Source: Caldilineaceae bacterium
Lineage (GTDB): Bacteria; Chloroflexota; Anaerolineae; Caldilineales; Caldilineaceae
Length of the DNA: 49,872 nt
Direction of reading: 5' to 3'
Assembly (NCBI GenBank): GCA_019637685.1
Contig: JAHBVF010000044.1
Location: 1-49,872, forward strand
Shown: positions 33,281 through 41,956 of the stretch, one piece after another
How the letters are laid out: every line of letters begins with the position of its first letter
How positions within the stretch are numbered: the stretch's first letter is position 1
The notes under the pieces: generated by a model
What the model was told of the DNA's origin: nothing
Database searches by the model: none
What the model saw: only the letters and a program-made list of their open reading frames with translations
Position numbers and translations under genes: made by a program

Positions 33281-34216
33281 ATGTCCCAGCGCGTCAAAGT
33301 AATTCTCAATCCATATTCCAACCGGGGCGGCGCGGGCAGAGACGCAGATGTCCTGTCCGCGGCATTGAACGCGGGGGGCGTGGCCGCGGATGTTGTGCTG
33401 ACACAAAAGAGCGGCGATGGCGTGGAACTGGCCCGCCAGGCCAAACTGGATGGGTACGATGTGATCGGCGCGGCCGGTGGAGATGGCACAGTCAACGAAG
33501 TGGTGAACGGCATTGCCCAGGCCACGCCGGAAGGGGAGATCGTTGGCCCACTGGCTGTTTTCCCCATGGGCAGCGGCAACGACTTCTCCGATATGGCTTC
33601 CCTGCCCCGGGGTCTGGTTGAGTCAGCCCGGATTGTACACGCGGGACACACCCGTGACATCGACCTGTGCCGGGCCACTGTTCACGAGGAAAGCCGAGAG
33701 TTCACCCGCTATTTTGACAACAATATGGGTGCGGGTTTTGAGGCGCAGGTGACAGTGGAAAGCCGAAAGATTACCCGGCTGCGGGGTGTAGCCATCTATC
33801 TCTGGGCGGTAGTTCGTGCCTTGCGTCAATATGACCAGCCCCACTTCGATGTCGCCTGGACAGAGGCGGACGGTCAGGTGCATCAGGTGAGCCAACGCTC
33901 TCTGCTGATAACGCTGGGGAACAGCCGGCGCACGGGGGGAGGCTTTTTTATGACACCCGACGCTCTGATGGATGACGGCCTGCTGGATATGGGCATTGCC
34001 CAATCGTTGAATACACCGCGCATTCTGGCGCTGCTGCCCCGGGTGATGGCTGGGACCCATCGCAACCACCCCGCCATGCGTTTCGTGCGCTGCACTTCGG
34101 TCTGCATCGCCACCAAAATGCCTGTCCCCGTGCATACAGACGGCGAGATTCTCAGCACCGAGGCTATTGGTCTGTCGGCTCAAGTGCTGCCCGGCCGCCT
34201 GCGTGTTCTGTGCTGA
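33281..34216 (+). CDS. Diacylglycerol/lipid kinase (DAGK catalytic domain)
   Basis: 311 aa. The ATP-binding site is AAGGDGTVNEVVNGIA, and PMGSGNDFSDMAS is the second signature of the DgkB/YegS lipid kinase group. The C-terminal beta domain includes TGGGFFMTPDALMDDGLLDM and HTDGEIL. It phosphorylates diacylglycerol or a related lipid with ATP at the inner membrane face; the lipid cannot be specified. The start at 33281 matches the family N-terminus (VKVILNPYSNRGG). Nothing ties it to the upstream GH13 gene beyond position. Confidence 0.9.
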   Translation: MSQRVKVILNPYSNRGGAGRDADVLSAALNAGGVAADVVLTQKSGDGVELARQAKLDGYDVIGAAGGDGTVNEVVNGIAQATPEGEIVGPLAVFPMGSGNDFSDMASLPRGLVESARIVHAGHTRDIDLCRATVHEESREFTRYFDNNMGAGFEAQVTVESRKITRLRGVAIYLWAVVRALRQYDQPHFDVAWTEADGQVHQVSQRSLLITLGNSRRTGGGFFMTPDALMDDGLLDMGIAQSLNTPRILALLPRVMAGTHRNHPAMRFVRCTSVCIATKMPVPVHTDGEILSTEAIGLSAQVLPGRLRVLC

Positions 34217-34245
34217 AATGTTTTCCAAATGCCCTGAATCTCTGG

Positions 34246-34251
34246 TATACT
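34246..34251 (+). promoter_or_regulatory. Extended -10 promoter element
   Basis: TGGTATACTTTC with TATACT at 34246-34251 and TTTCCA about 18 bp upstream (34222-34227). The identical word TGGTATACTTTC occurs before der (40478) and a close variant before lgt (43662). Confidence 0.45.
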
Positions 34252-34416
34252 TTCCTGTATTGCCGACCCGAGCGTTAAGGTCTGGCAAGGGCTGGCAGAA
34301 CATAGCCAGCCGCTAAGCAAGCCATTGCTCATTCCGGGAAGCGAACACCAGCATAGGCCTGGCCGATTCCCGGAATCGTCTATTTCTCTGTGCCAGCCAG
34401 AAGGGTTGCCAGACCG

Positions 34417-35283
34417 ATGAGCCAAGCCGACGGACGCTCGGCGGCGTCCACAACAGGCAGTTCAATCATCGACCTTCGCATGTGGTTCGATGAATCCCCC
34501 TGGCGTATTGCCGCGGGCTGGACTGTGCTGACGGCTGTGTTGGCGTCGGGCCTGTCTTTGGCCGATATATTGGCGCAGCCTTTCACAGTGGCCCTGCTTT
34601 TTCTTCTGGCCGATCCGCTGTGGGGGAGCATCTGGGGGTTGATGTCCACCCCAGAGAGTCTGCCCCTGGTGCGGCGGTCCCTGGAGCGCAGCCGCATCTG
34701 GCTGCCCTATTTGCGTTCTGGTTCCCCGGCGGCCCGGCTTTTCGGGATGGATGGCCCCAGTATTTTGGCGCTGGTCTACCGCGTGGCGCTGCCTGCCATC
34801 TTTCTGGCTTTACTGGTCTCTTTTCTTTTGCATCCGGCTGCACTCTGGCTGACGCTGGCGCTGATCGGCGTGAGTACAGCCAGTTGGCTGCACCAGCAGA
34901 TCGAATCGATTCCGATTCACCTGCTTTTGGTGCTGGCGACTGTCGCCCTGCCCTGGCTGCTGGTTATATTTGTTCTGGGGATGGAGGCGAACCTCACGCC
35001 CCAGCTTATCCTAGCCGGGCTATGGACGCTGCACGTCTGGGCCGCGCCCAGCGGGGATGGCGAGGACAGGCAGATGTGGAGGATCGCGCTGCTTGCCCTG
35101 GCCCAAGCAGGTATGGGGCTGCTCCTGATTGTTCTGCATCTGCCTCTCTGGTTGATCTTTTTGGCTATCTTCTTTCTGCCCACCTGGCTGGCGCTTGCCC
35201 AGGACCAGCCTCTGGAACGGGTCCGCTTTTGGTGGGTGGCGGCCATGCTCACCAGCGGATTGGCACTGGGGCAGGCTGTTTAG
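34417..35283 (+). CDS. Multi-pass membrane protein of unknown function
   Basis: 288 aa. Six or more hydrophobic segments can be seen, for example WTVLTAVLASGLSLADILA, PAIFLALLVSFLLHPAALWL, LLLVLATVALPWLLVIFVLG, and near the C-terminus LLLIVLHLPLWLIFLAIFFL. Hydrophilic stretches between (WGSIWGLMSTPESLPLVRRS) show no enzyme motif. I do not recognise a family. ATG 34417 is preferred, with AAGGG some distance upstream; a GTG at 34390 is an alternative. Own promoter region upstream; about 210 bp of non-coding DNA follows. Confidence 0.7.
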   Translation: MSQADGRSAASTTGSSIIDLRMWFDESPWRIAAGWTVLTAVLASGLSLADILAQPFTVALLFLLADPLWGSIWGLMSTPESLPLVRRSLERSRIWLPYLRSGSPAARLFGMDGPSILALVYRVALPAIFLALLVSFLLHPAALWLTLALIGVSTASWLHQQIESIPIHLLLVLATVALPWLLVIFVLGMEANLTPQLILAGLWTLHVWAAPSGDGEDRQMWRIALLALAQAGMGLLLIVLHLPLWLIFLAIFFLPTWLALAQDQPLERVRFWWVAAMLTSGLALGQAV

Positions 35284-35349
35284 TCTCTTTGATGCAGATG
35301 TTGATCGGGACACCTGTTTTTTGTGGATCAAGAAAATCATTGGGAAAGG

Positions 35350-35403
35350 GTAGGTGCGGCTTCTAGCCGCACAGATAAGGGATGTCCAAAAAGCCGCGCC
35401 TAC
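35350..35403. repeat. Small inverted-repeat element
   Basis: GTAGGTGCGGCTT (35350-35362) and AAGCCGCGCCTAC (35391-35403) are complements with one mismatch and bound a 54-bp segment. Inside the left half, GTGCGGCT/AGCCGCAC (35354-35372) forms an 8-bp stem with a 3-nt loop. No T-tract follows, so it is not a normal terminator. Confidence 0.55.
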
Positions 35404-35497
35404 GCTATTGCCCGCTCAATTCTTGATGTCCAAGCAAACAGTTTTGTGGAGCTTCGTGGAGCATTTGTTGTTTGCACCAATCCTGGGGAACAGGTGA

Positions 35498-36184
35498 ATG
35501 GTCGAAACAGGTGAACAGACCGGGCTTGTGATGCTGACTGAAATCCGCAGCGACCCGGAAGTGATCGCTTTTTTGCAGCAGGCCAACGAAACCTTGCGCG
35601 GCCTGGGGTATACTGAACACGGCCAGCGCCACGCGGGGTTGGTGGCTCAAGTGTCCGCAAATGTGTTGACCCGGCTTGGCCATGACCAGCGCCTGGGACA
35701 ACTGGCCCAAATAGCTGGCTATCTTCACGATATTGGCAACCTGCTGCACCGGGAGCACCACGCGCAGAGCGGCGCGCTGATGGCCTGGCCCATTCTGAAA
35801 CGGCTGGGTATGCCTTCAGATGAGATCGCCCTGGTTATGAATGCCATCGGCAACCACGAGGAGGAGCGGGGCACGGCTAACAATCCTGTGTCGGCGGCTG
35901 TGATTATTGCCGACAAAGCGGACGTTCACCGCAGCCGGGTGCAAAATCCGGACCCGGCCACTTTCGACATCCACGACCGGGTAAATTATGCGTCCACCCG
36001 CAGTCTGGTACGGGTCGACGCGGATCAGCGGGTGGTTGCCCTGGAACTGGAGATTGATACCCACTTTGCCCAGGTGCTCGAATACTTTGAGATATTTTTG
36101 AGCAGAATGACGATGGTTCGTCAGGCTGTTAACTTTCTAGGTTGCGACTTCCGGCTTATGATCAATGATGTCTATTTTTCGTGA
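35498..36184 (+). CDS. HD-domain metal-dependent phosphohydrolase
   Basis: 228 aa. HD-superfamily metal ligands are visible in order: His in EHGQRHAGLVAQVS, His-Asp in IAGYLHDIGNLLH, His in AIGNHEEERG and Asp in IIADKADVHRS. The compact single HD domain resembles YpgQ/RelA-type or YqeK-like hydrolases that act on nucleotides or dinucleotides. Substrate unknown; because c-di-AMP synthesis genes lie 2 kb downstream a nucleotide signal is conceivable but unproven. ATG 35498; the stop overlaps an unlikely GTG start for the next gene. Confidence 0.82.
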   Translation: MVETGEQTGLVMLTEIRSDPEVIAFLQQANETLRGLGYTEHGQRHAGLVAQVSANVLTRLGHDQRLGQLAQIAGYLHDIGNLLHREHHAQSGALMAWPILKRLGMPSDEIALVMNAIGNHEEERGTANNPVSAAVIIADKADVHRSRVQNPDPATFDIHDRVNYASTRSLVRVDADQRVVALELEIDTHFAQVLEYFEIFLSRMTMVRQAVNFLGCDFRLMINDVYFS

Positions 36185-36243
36185 ATCCGGGCCCCTTTGA
36201 CAGCTTTCGAAGAATCCTTAACACCAGAGAAATGGAACGAAAA

Positions 36244-37044
36244 ATGCGACTAGTACGTTTCACAGCGGAAGGAAACGAGCGGAGCGATGAAGCTGCGTGG
36301 GGATTGGTTCTGGAGCAACTTGTCTACCCCTTGGCGCGTGCTCCTTATGATAGCCCCCGGCTCAATCGGGACTATGCCCCGGAAATCGCGGGCGCGCCGC
36401 TTCTCCTCTCGGATGTGAAGCTGCTGCCGCCCTGCGAGCCACGCAAGATTATCTGTGTGGGGCGCAACTATGCAGAGCACGCGGCCGAGTTTGGCAACGA
36501 AGTGCCCGATGAGCCAGCCATCTTTCTCAAATCGCCTACGACGCTGATTGGGCCAGATGAGCCGGTCATTCAGCCGTCTGTCAGCGAACGAGTGGACCAC
36601 GAAGGGGAATTGGCGCTTGTGATCGGCAAACGTGCCCGCTATCTCAACCCCCAGGATGCCCACAATGTGGTGCTGGGCTATACCTGTGCCAATGACGTGA
36701 CGGCCCGGGACCTGCAGCGCAAGGACGTGCAGTGGACGCGGGGTAAAAATTTCGACACCTTCTGCCCGGTGGGTCCCTGGCTGGACACCACCTTTGACCC
36801 GGCGGACAAAGATGTGCGCTGTCTGGTCAACGGCGAAGTGAAGCAGGCCAGCAACACCAATCTGATGATCCATTCGGTGGGGGATATTTTGGCCTATGTC
36901 TCCAACTTTATGACGCTGGAACCGGGCGATCTGGTCCTGACGGGCACGCCTTCGGGTGTCAGTCCTATTCACCCCGGCGATGTGATGGTGGTGGAGATCG
37001 ACGGATTGGGCACGCTCAGCAATCCTGTGATTGCGGGTGTGTAG
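36244..37044 (+). CDS. Fumarylacetoacetate hydrolase (FAH) family protein
   Basis: 266 aa. FAH-domain motifs: IICVGRNYAEHAAEFG, FLKSPTTLIGPDEPV, DHEGELALVIG (metal-binding Glu residues), GYTCANDVTARDLQRKD, FDTFCPVGPW and LTGTPSGVSPI. Relatives hydrolyse acylpyruvates or isomerise/decarboxylate homoprotocatechuate intermediates; many soil bacteria carry several paralogues. The precise reaction is open. ATG 36244 has GGAA upstream and starts the family-typical MRLVRF; an upstream GTG would overlap the HD gene. argF follows after about 100 bp. Confidence 0.87.
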   Translation: MRLVRFTAEGNERSDEAAWGLVLEQLVYPLARAPYDSPRLNRDYAPEIAGAPLLLSDVKLLPPCEPRKIICVGRNYAEHAAEFGNEVPDEPAIFLKSPTTLIGPDEPVIQPSVSERVDHEGELALVIGKRARYLNPQDAHNVVLGYTCANDVTARDLQRKDVQWTRGKNFDTFCPVGPWLDTTFDPADKDVRCLVNGEVKQASNTNLMIHSVGDILAYVSNFMTLEPGDLVLTGTPSGVSPIHPGDVMVVEIDGLGTLSNPVIAGV

Positions 37045-37146
37045 GACCCCCCCACGGCTGATCCAATCAGCGGTGGAGCCAACTGACAGACGCGTCGATT
37101 GCTTGGCTCAGCAGCTTTTACCGATAAATTCAGGGAGACCTTTCCC

Positions 37147-38079
37147 GTGGCAATTCCAGCATTCAATCACTTTCTCGATCTGGCCGAACTTTCCAGCGAC
37201 CAATTCTGGGGGCTATTGCGTCTGGCCAAACGGCTGAAAGACGAGCGTCGGGAAAAGGGTGCAAACGAGCCAATTCTGGCCGGGAAATCCCTTGCCCTCC
37301 TTTTCCAAAAACCCTCCCTGCGCACCCGCGTCAGCTTTGAGATGGGCATGCAGCATTTGGGCGGCTATGCTTTTTATCTCAGCCCTGCCGAAGTGGGGCT
37401 GGGGAGCCGGGAGAGCGCGGCCGATGTGGCTCGGGTGCTCAGTGGCTATGTGGATGGAATTATGGCCCGGGTCTTCGCGCATCAGGACGTGACCGACTTG
37501 GCCGCCTGGGGCAGTGTGCCTGTCATCAACGGCCTGAGCGATTTCAGCCACCCCTGTCAGGCGCTCACCGACATCTTTACTGCCTGGGAAGTGCTGGGCG
37601 ATTTGGAAGATCGGACGATTGCCTATGTGGGTGACGGTGCCAACAATGTGGCCACCAGTCTGATGATGGCCGCGGGGAAAGTGGGGCTGAATGTGCGCAT
37701 TGTCTCGCCGGCTGGCTATATGCCCACTGCCGCGGTTGTGGAAGCCAGCGGGGCCGAAGTCAGCGTGACCGATGATCTGGACGGAGTGCAGGGCGTGGAT
37801 ATTCTCTATACCGATGTATGGACCAGTATGGGACAGGAGGCAGAGCGGGAAGAGCGTCTGGCTGTCCTTTCTCCTTATCAGATCAATCAGTCTGTGCTGG
37901 AACGCACGGGCAACGCGCGCGCACTTGTGATGCACTGCCTGCCCGCGCACCGGGGCGAAGAGATTACCGATGATGTGGCCGACGGCTCGGCCAGTATTCT
38001 CTTTCCGCAAGCCCACAACCGGCTCCACGCGCAAAAGGCGATTCTGGCCCATCTATTGGGCGGCGTTCCGCTGATCTAA
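37147..38079 (+). CDS. argF: Ornithine carbamoyltransferase
   Basis: 310 aa from a GTG with GGGAG nine bases upstream. Transfers the carbamoyl group of carbamoyl phosphate to ornithine (arginine synthesis). Motifs: FQKPSLRTRVSFE (carbamoyl-phosphate loop, with SLRTR instead of the commoner STRTR), SDFSHPCQALTDI, TDVWTSMGQE (ornithine SMG loop) and VMHCLPAHRGEEI. Length and motif order are normal. No other arg genes are in the window. A terminator follows at 38096-38134. Confidence 0.93.
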   Translation: MAIPAFNHFLDLAELSSDQFWGLLRLAKRLKDERREKGANEPILAGKSLALLFQKPSLRTRVSFEMGMQHLGGYAFYLSPAEVGLGSRESAADVARVLSGYVDGIMARVFAHQDVTDLAAWGSVPVINGLSDFSHPCQALTDIFTAWEVLGDLEDRTIAYVGDGANNVATSLMMAAGKVGLNVRIVSPAGYMPTAAVVEASGAEVSVTDDLDGVQGVDILYTDVWTSMGQEAEREERLAVLSPYQINQSVLERTGNARALVMHCLPAHRGEEITDDVADGSASILFPQAHNRLHAQKAILAHLLGGVPLI

Positions 38080-38095
38080 AACTGTGTCAAAGACT

Positions 38096-38134
38096 AAAGT
38101 GCCCAATCGAAAGTCCCCGGCACTTTCTGTTTTT
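38096..38134 (+). terminator. Intrinsic terminator after argF
   Basis: AAAGTGCC (38096-38103) pairs with GGCACTTT (38119-38126), followed by CTGTTTTT. Confidence 0.65.
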
Positions 38135-38276
38135 GGGGGTCCGCATGCCGGGATCCCCACATGGAAGTTTGTGAAGTTTGGGGACTCTCGGATACGCATT
38201 TTTGCGAAGCAGCCTGTGTGAAATGGGTTGAAGATTTCGTTCAGAATGGGCTATCCGGGCTTGTCAATGGGTGTCT

Positions 38277-39098
38277 ATGTCAGATACACTTTCTATTCTC
38301 GGCCGCTTGTCAGACTGGCAGAATCTGCTGGATGTCGGGCTGGTTACGTTATTTTTCTTCCTCCTCCTGCGCCTCTTTCGGGGAACCCAGGCCGTTCAAC
38401 TGTTGCGCGGGCTTTTGGTGATTGGGCTGGTAATCATCGTCATTACCCGCACAGTCGAGCTGACTGCATTTAGCTGGCTGCTCAGCAGCAGTTCCGTTGC
38501 CATCCTCGTTGCCATCCCTGTGATCTTCCAACCCGAACTGCGGCGCGCCCTGGAACGGGTGGGCCGGGGTATGCCTCTGCTGACCCGTCGGGCTGATGGG
38601 GCCATCACCCAAGAGGTGGTCAGTGTGATCGTGCGGACGTGTACACAGTTGGCCGACAACCGCCACGGCGCGCTGATTATTCTGGAAGGGACAACCGGGC
38701 TGGGAGAGTACATTGACCGGGGCGTTTCAGTGGACGGCGATGTGACTACGGAAATGCTGATGACGATTTTCTTCCCGAACACCCCTCTGCACGACGGCGC
38801 TGTGATTGTGCGAGACAGCCGGATTGCGGCCGCGGCCTGCGTCCTGCCTCTCACGTCGCGGGATACGCTGGATTCGCAATTGGGCACTCGTCACAGGGCT
38901 GCCATCGGTGTGACAGAACAGTCCGATGCCCTGTCGATTGTTGTATCAGAGGAGACAGGCGCTATTTCGGTGGCCCGCAACGGACGGATTGTGCGGCGTC
39001 TGGATGACAACCGCCTGCGCCGTATTTTGACCGACTTTTTTGATCCCCGCAACCAGCCCGCTGTCGATGCCGTGGAGCCTCTTCCCCATGCGGAATAA
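38277..39098 (+). CDS. cdaA: Diadenylate cyclase CdaA
   Basis: 273 aa. Two or three N-terminal membrane helices (LVTLFFFLLLRLF, LLRGLLVIGLVIIVI) precede the DAC domain, with the DGA motif in NTPLHDGAVIVRD (about Asp173) and RHR in LGTRHRAAIGVTE (about Arg205). It condenses two ATP into c-di-AMP, a signal controlling osmolyte and potassium transport. A GTG two codons earlier is an alternative start, and neither has a strong Shine-Dalgarno. It overlaps the YbbR gene by 11 bp, matching the widespread cdaA-cdaR pairing; glmM, often third, is not here. Confidence 0.92.
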   Translation: MSDTLSILGRLSDWQNLLDVGLVTLFFFLLLRLFRGTQAVQLLRGLLVIGLVIIVITRTVELTAFSWLLSSSSVAILVAIPVIFQPELRRALERVGRGMPLLTRRADGAITQEVVSVIVRTCTQLADNRHGALIILEGTTGLGEYIDRGVSVDGDVTTEMLMTIFFPNTPLHDGAVIVRDSRIAAAACVLPLTSRDTLDSQLGTRHRAAIGVTEQSDALSIVVSEETGAISVARNGRIVRRLDDNRLRRILTDFFDPRNQPAVDAVEPLPHAE

Positions 39099-40395
39099 CC
39101 GCCTGACCAACCGCAATCAGTTCCGGGAGACAGTCGTCGCTCTGCTGATGTCTGTGGCATTGGCTCTGGTTGTCTGGATTTTTGCTGTCGATCAGGAAAA
39201 TCCCCTGGTGCGGGATGACTTCGCCACACCCATCCCTATCACCGTGCGCGGGCTGAACCCAGATCTGCAAACCCTGCAAGACCTGACCCAACGCACCGTC
39301 TCCCTGACTCTGCGCGCACCCCTGCGCACGTGGGAAAATCTGACTCCCAATGATTTTACGGCTGTGATTGATCTGGCCTCTCTTGCTCCCGGCAGCCACG
39401 ACCTGGACGTTGAGGTTACGGTTGTCAATCCGGATGTGGAAATTTTGGCACAACAGCCCCGCCAGCTTCGGGTTCAGATCGAGAATGTGATTACAAAGAC
39501 GGTCCCTGTGCAGGTGGACGTGATTGATACAGCCGCTTTTGGCTACGACTGGCAGACGCCGATTTCCGAACCGGCTGAGGTTGAGATTTCCGGGCCGGAG
39601 ACGCAGGTCGATCAGGTGCGTGCGGTTCATGCCGAGGTCTTGCTGCTGGGCGCTAAATCCCAGATTGAAAGCACCCGCTCTTTGGCAGCCCGGGATGGGC
39701 AGAATCAACCAGTGGATCGGGTGACGATTAATCCAGGAATGGCCCGGGTGGTTGTGCCCGTGGTGCAGCGGCCAGGCCGCAAGGAAGTCGCCGTACTCGT
39801 CCACGTGGAGGGGCAGCCCGCGGCCAGCTATCGTATTACGTCAGTGAAGCCCGAACCCTCTACTGTCATTTTGCTGGGCAGTGCCGATGCGTTGCGCAAT
39901 GTGCCTGGCTTTGTGGAGACCTCCACCCTTTCCATCGAAGGGGCCACCAGCGATGTGCGTGAGCGGCTTCCCCTGGAATTGCCCGATAATGTCTCGATGA
40001 TGGAGGACGCCAGTGTCTTTGTCACAGTGGGAATTTCGCCTATCGAGAGCAGTGCTACTGTCAGCCGCCGCCCGATTGTGATCGGGCTGAGCGAATCCCT
40101 CACGGCTACTGTTTCCCTGGCGCGGGTGGATGTGCTGGTGAGTGGCCCTTTGCCCCGCCTGGACGCACTTGGCCCCTCGGATGTACGGGTGACGGTGGAC
40201 CTGGCGGGGCTGGCCCCAGGCAGCCACGTTGTCCTGCCCACAGTTCTCTCTCCCGAAGGGATACGGGTAGAAGATGTCATTCCTCAGGCGATTGAAGTCG
40301 TCATCGAACCTCTGGTGCCGCTTGGGGAACCGCCACCCATCCCAGGCAAAGTGGATGAAGAGAGCGATGGTCCCCTGTCTACACCCTCGCCGTAG
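39088..40395 (+). CDS. cdaR: YbbR-domain protein, CdaA regulator
   Basis: 435 aa. One N-terminal membrane anchor (VVALLMSVALALVVWIFAV), then extracytoplasmic YbbR-like repeats; repeat edges can be seen at PITVRGLNPDLQT, VPVQVDVIDT, EVAVLVHVEGQPA and RPIVIGLSESL. The C-terminus is proline- and acid-rich (EPPPIPGKVDEES). In Firmicutes this protein modulates CdaA activity at the membrane. Overlap with cdaA indicates coupled translation. The der gene follows after its own promoter. Confidence 0.9.
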   Translation: MRNNRLTNRNQFRETVVALLMSVALALVVWIFAVDQENPLVRDDFATPIPITVRGLNPDLQTLQDLTQRTVSLTLRAPLRTWENLTPNDFTAVIDLASLAPGSHDLDVEVTVVNPDVEILAQQPRQLRVQIENVITKTVPVQVDVIDTAAFGYDWQTPISEPAEVEISGPETQVDQVRAVHAEVLLLGAKSQIESTRSLAARDGQNQPVDRVTINPGMARVVVPVVQRPGRKEVAVLVHVEGQPAASYRITSVKPEPSTVILLGSADALRNVPGFVETSTLSIEGATSDVRERLPLELPDNVSMMEDASVFVTVGISPIESSATVSRRPIVIGLSESLTATVSLARVDVLVSGPLPRLDALGPSDVRVTVDLAGLAPGSHVVLPTVLSPEGIRVEDVIPQAIEVVIEPLVPLGEPPPIPGKVDEESDGPLSTPSP

Positions 40396-40477
40396 TTGGC
40401 CGGGGTCGTCCCGTTTTTGCAATCATCTTCGTGCCCGACAAGGCTGCTGCTTCTTCGCGCTGGCATATCTCTGTGGT

Positions 40478-40483
40478 ATACTT
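40478..40483 (+). promoter_or_regulatory. Extended -10 promoter element before der
   Basis: TGTGGTATACTTTC, TATACT at 40478-40483; no convincing -35. Shares TGGTATACTTTC with 34243-34254. Confidence 0.4.
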
Positions 40484-40561
40484 TCTTCTTTATGCCCTGT
40501 GGCCTGGGTGAATTATCCTGCCGGCTCAACGGCCCTGTTTCTGGACACTGGATCGCTCTCG

Positions 40562-41938
40562 ATGAAAAAACGTAAGCCTGTAATCGCGCTGGTTGGCCGG
40601 CCCAATGTGGGCAAATCTACGCTCTTCAATCGACTGGTTGGCGCGCGCACAGCCATTGTCGAGGACCTGCCCGGCACCACCCGGGATCGTCTCTATGGCG
40701 AGTCCGACTGGAATGGCCGGGACTTTATTGTGATCGACACGGGCGGGCTGGAAGCTCAGTCCACCGCAGATATGCGCGCATCCCGACCCGGTGCATCGCC
40801 TTTGGCCACCGACTCGGCCCGCTTTGTGGTGGAAATTCAGAATCAAGCCCAACTTGCCATCGATGAGGCAGATGTGATTGTCTTTGTGGTGGATGGCAAA
40901 GAAGGGATGAGCGCGGCCGACGAGGAATTGGCTATCCCTTTGCGCCAGGCCAGAAAGCCCGTGGTGTTGGCGGTAAATAAAGCTGAAAGCCAGGAACGCC
41001 AGCTCAATGCCGCGGAATTCTGGGCGCTGGGCATTGGAGAGCCGATTGCCCTCAGCGCCTATCACGGCACAGGTGTGGGTGATCTGCTGGACCTGCTGGT
41101 AGACCTCTTCCCCGATTCCGGTCCCCAGGAAGAGGAAGAAGAAGAGAGCATAGGCATTGCCCTGATCGGGCGGCCCAATGTGGGCAAGAGCAGCCTGCTC
41201 AACGCGCTGATCGGCCAGGAGCGCTCGATTGTCAGCGAGATTGCCGGCACCACCCGCGACCCGATTGACACGGAATTGATTTACGAGGGGCGTAATATCA
41301 CCCTTATTGATACGGCTGGTATTCGACGGCGGGGCAAAGTGGAGCAGGGCATCGAGAAGTATAGTGTCCTGCGCAGTATGCGCAGCATCGACCGGGCCGA
41401 TGTGGCCCTGCTGCTGGTGGATGCTGCCGAAGGGGTGACAGCCCAGGACACCCACGTGGCCGGCCACGTGCTGGAGCGCAACAAAGGGGTGGTTGTCCTG
41501 GTGAACAAATGGGATACCCTGGACAAAGATACAAATACAATGGTGGAATACACCCGAAAGGTGCGCGAAGACCTGAAGTTTATGGATTACGTGCCCGTGC
41601 TCTTCATCAGCGCGCTGACCAAACAGCGGGTGAACAAAGTGTTGCCTACAGCGTTGATCGTGGCTGATGAAGCCCAATACCGTCTCTCTACCAGCGAATT
41701 GAACCGGGTGGTGCAAGAAGCCTATGACAAAACCCCGCCGCCCAACCGCAATGGACGGCCCCTGCGCATCTACTACGCGATTCAGTCCAGCGTGAAACCG
41801 CCCACTTTTATTCTCTTTTGCAACGATCCGGAACTGGCCCATTTCAGTTATATACGCTATCTGGAAAATCAGCTCCGGGCACACCATCCATTTGTGGGAA
41901 CGCCCATCCGCATCTTTATGCGTGAGCGTTCCAGTTGA
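40562..41938 (+). CDS. der: Ribosome-associated GTPase Der (EngA)
   Basis: 458 aa. Two tandem GTPase domains. The first has GRPNVGKSTLFNRL, PGTTRD, DTGGL and NKAES in place of the usual NKxD. The second has GRPNVGKSSLLNAL, AGTTRDPIDT, DTAGIRRRGK and NKWD. The C-terminal KH-like domain ends YYAIQSSVKPPTFILFCNDP. Needed for 50S ribosome assembly. The first domain has an insertion (TADMRASRPGASPLAT) after switch II relative to E. coli. The start ATG at 40562 matches the family start (MKKRKPVIALVGRPN) though the Shine-Dalgarno is weak. Confidence 0.95.
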   Translation: MKKRKPVIALVGRPNVGKSTLFNRLVGARTAIVEDLPGTTRDRLYGESDWNGRDFIVIDTGGLEAQSTADMRASRPGASPLATDSARFVVEIQNQAQLAIDEADVIVFVVDGKEGMSAADEELAIPLRQARKPVVLAVNKAESQERQLNAAEFWALGIGEPIALSAYHGTGVGDLLDLLVDLFPDSGPQEEEEEESIGIALIGRPNVGKSSLLNALIGQERSIVSEIAGTTRDPIDTELIYEGRNITLIDTAGIRRRGKVEQGIEKYSVLRSMRSIDRADVALLLVDAAEGVTAQDTHVAGHVLERNKGVVVLVNKWDTLDKDTNTMVEYTRKVREDLKFMDYVPVLFISALTKQRVNKVLPTALIVADEAQYRLSTSELNRVVQEAYDKTPPPNRNGRPLRIYYAIQSSVKPPTFILFCNDPELAHFSYIRYLENQLRAHHPFVGTPIRIFMRERSS

Positions 41939-41956
41939 TCCTGTAAGGAAGAGCCA

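Noticed and set aside
31897..33678. Minus-strand 593-codon frame opposite the GH13 gene
   Set aside because: The GH13 catalytic regions are all intact on the plus strand; the antisense frame has no family features.
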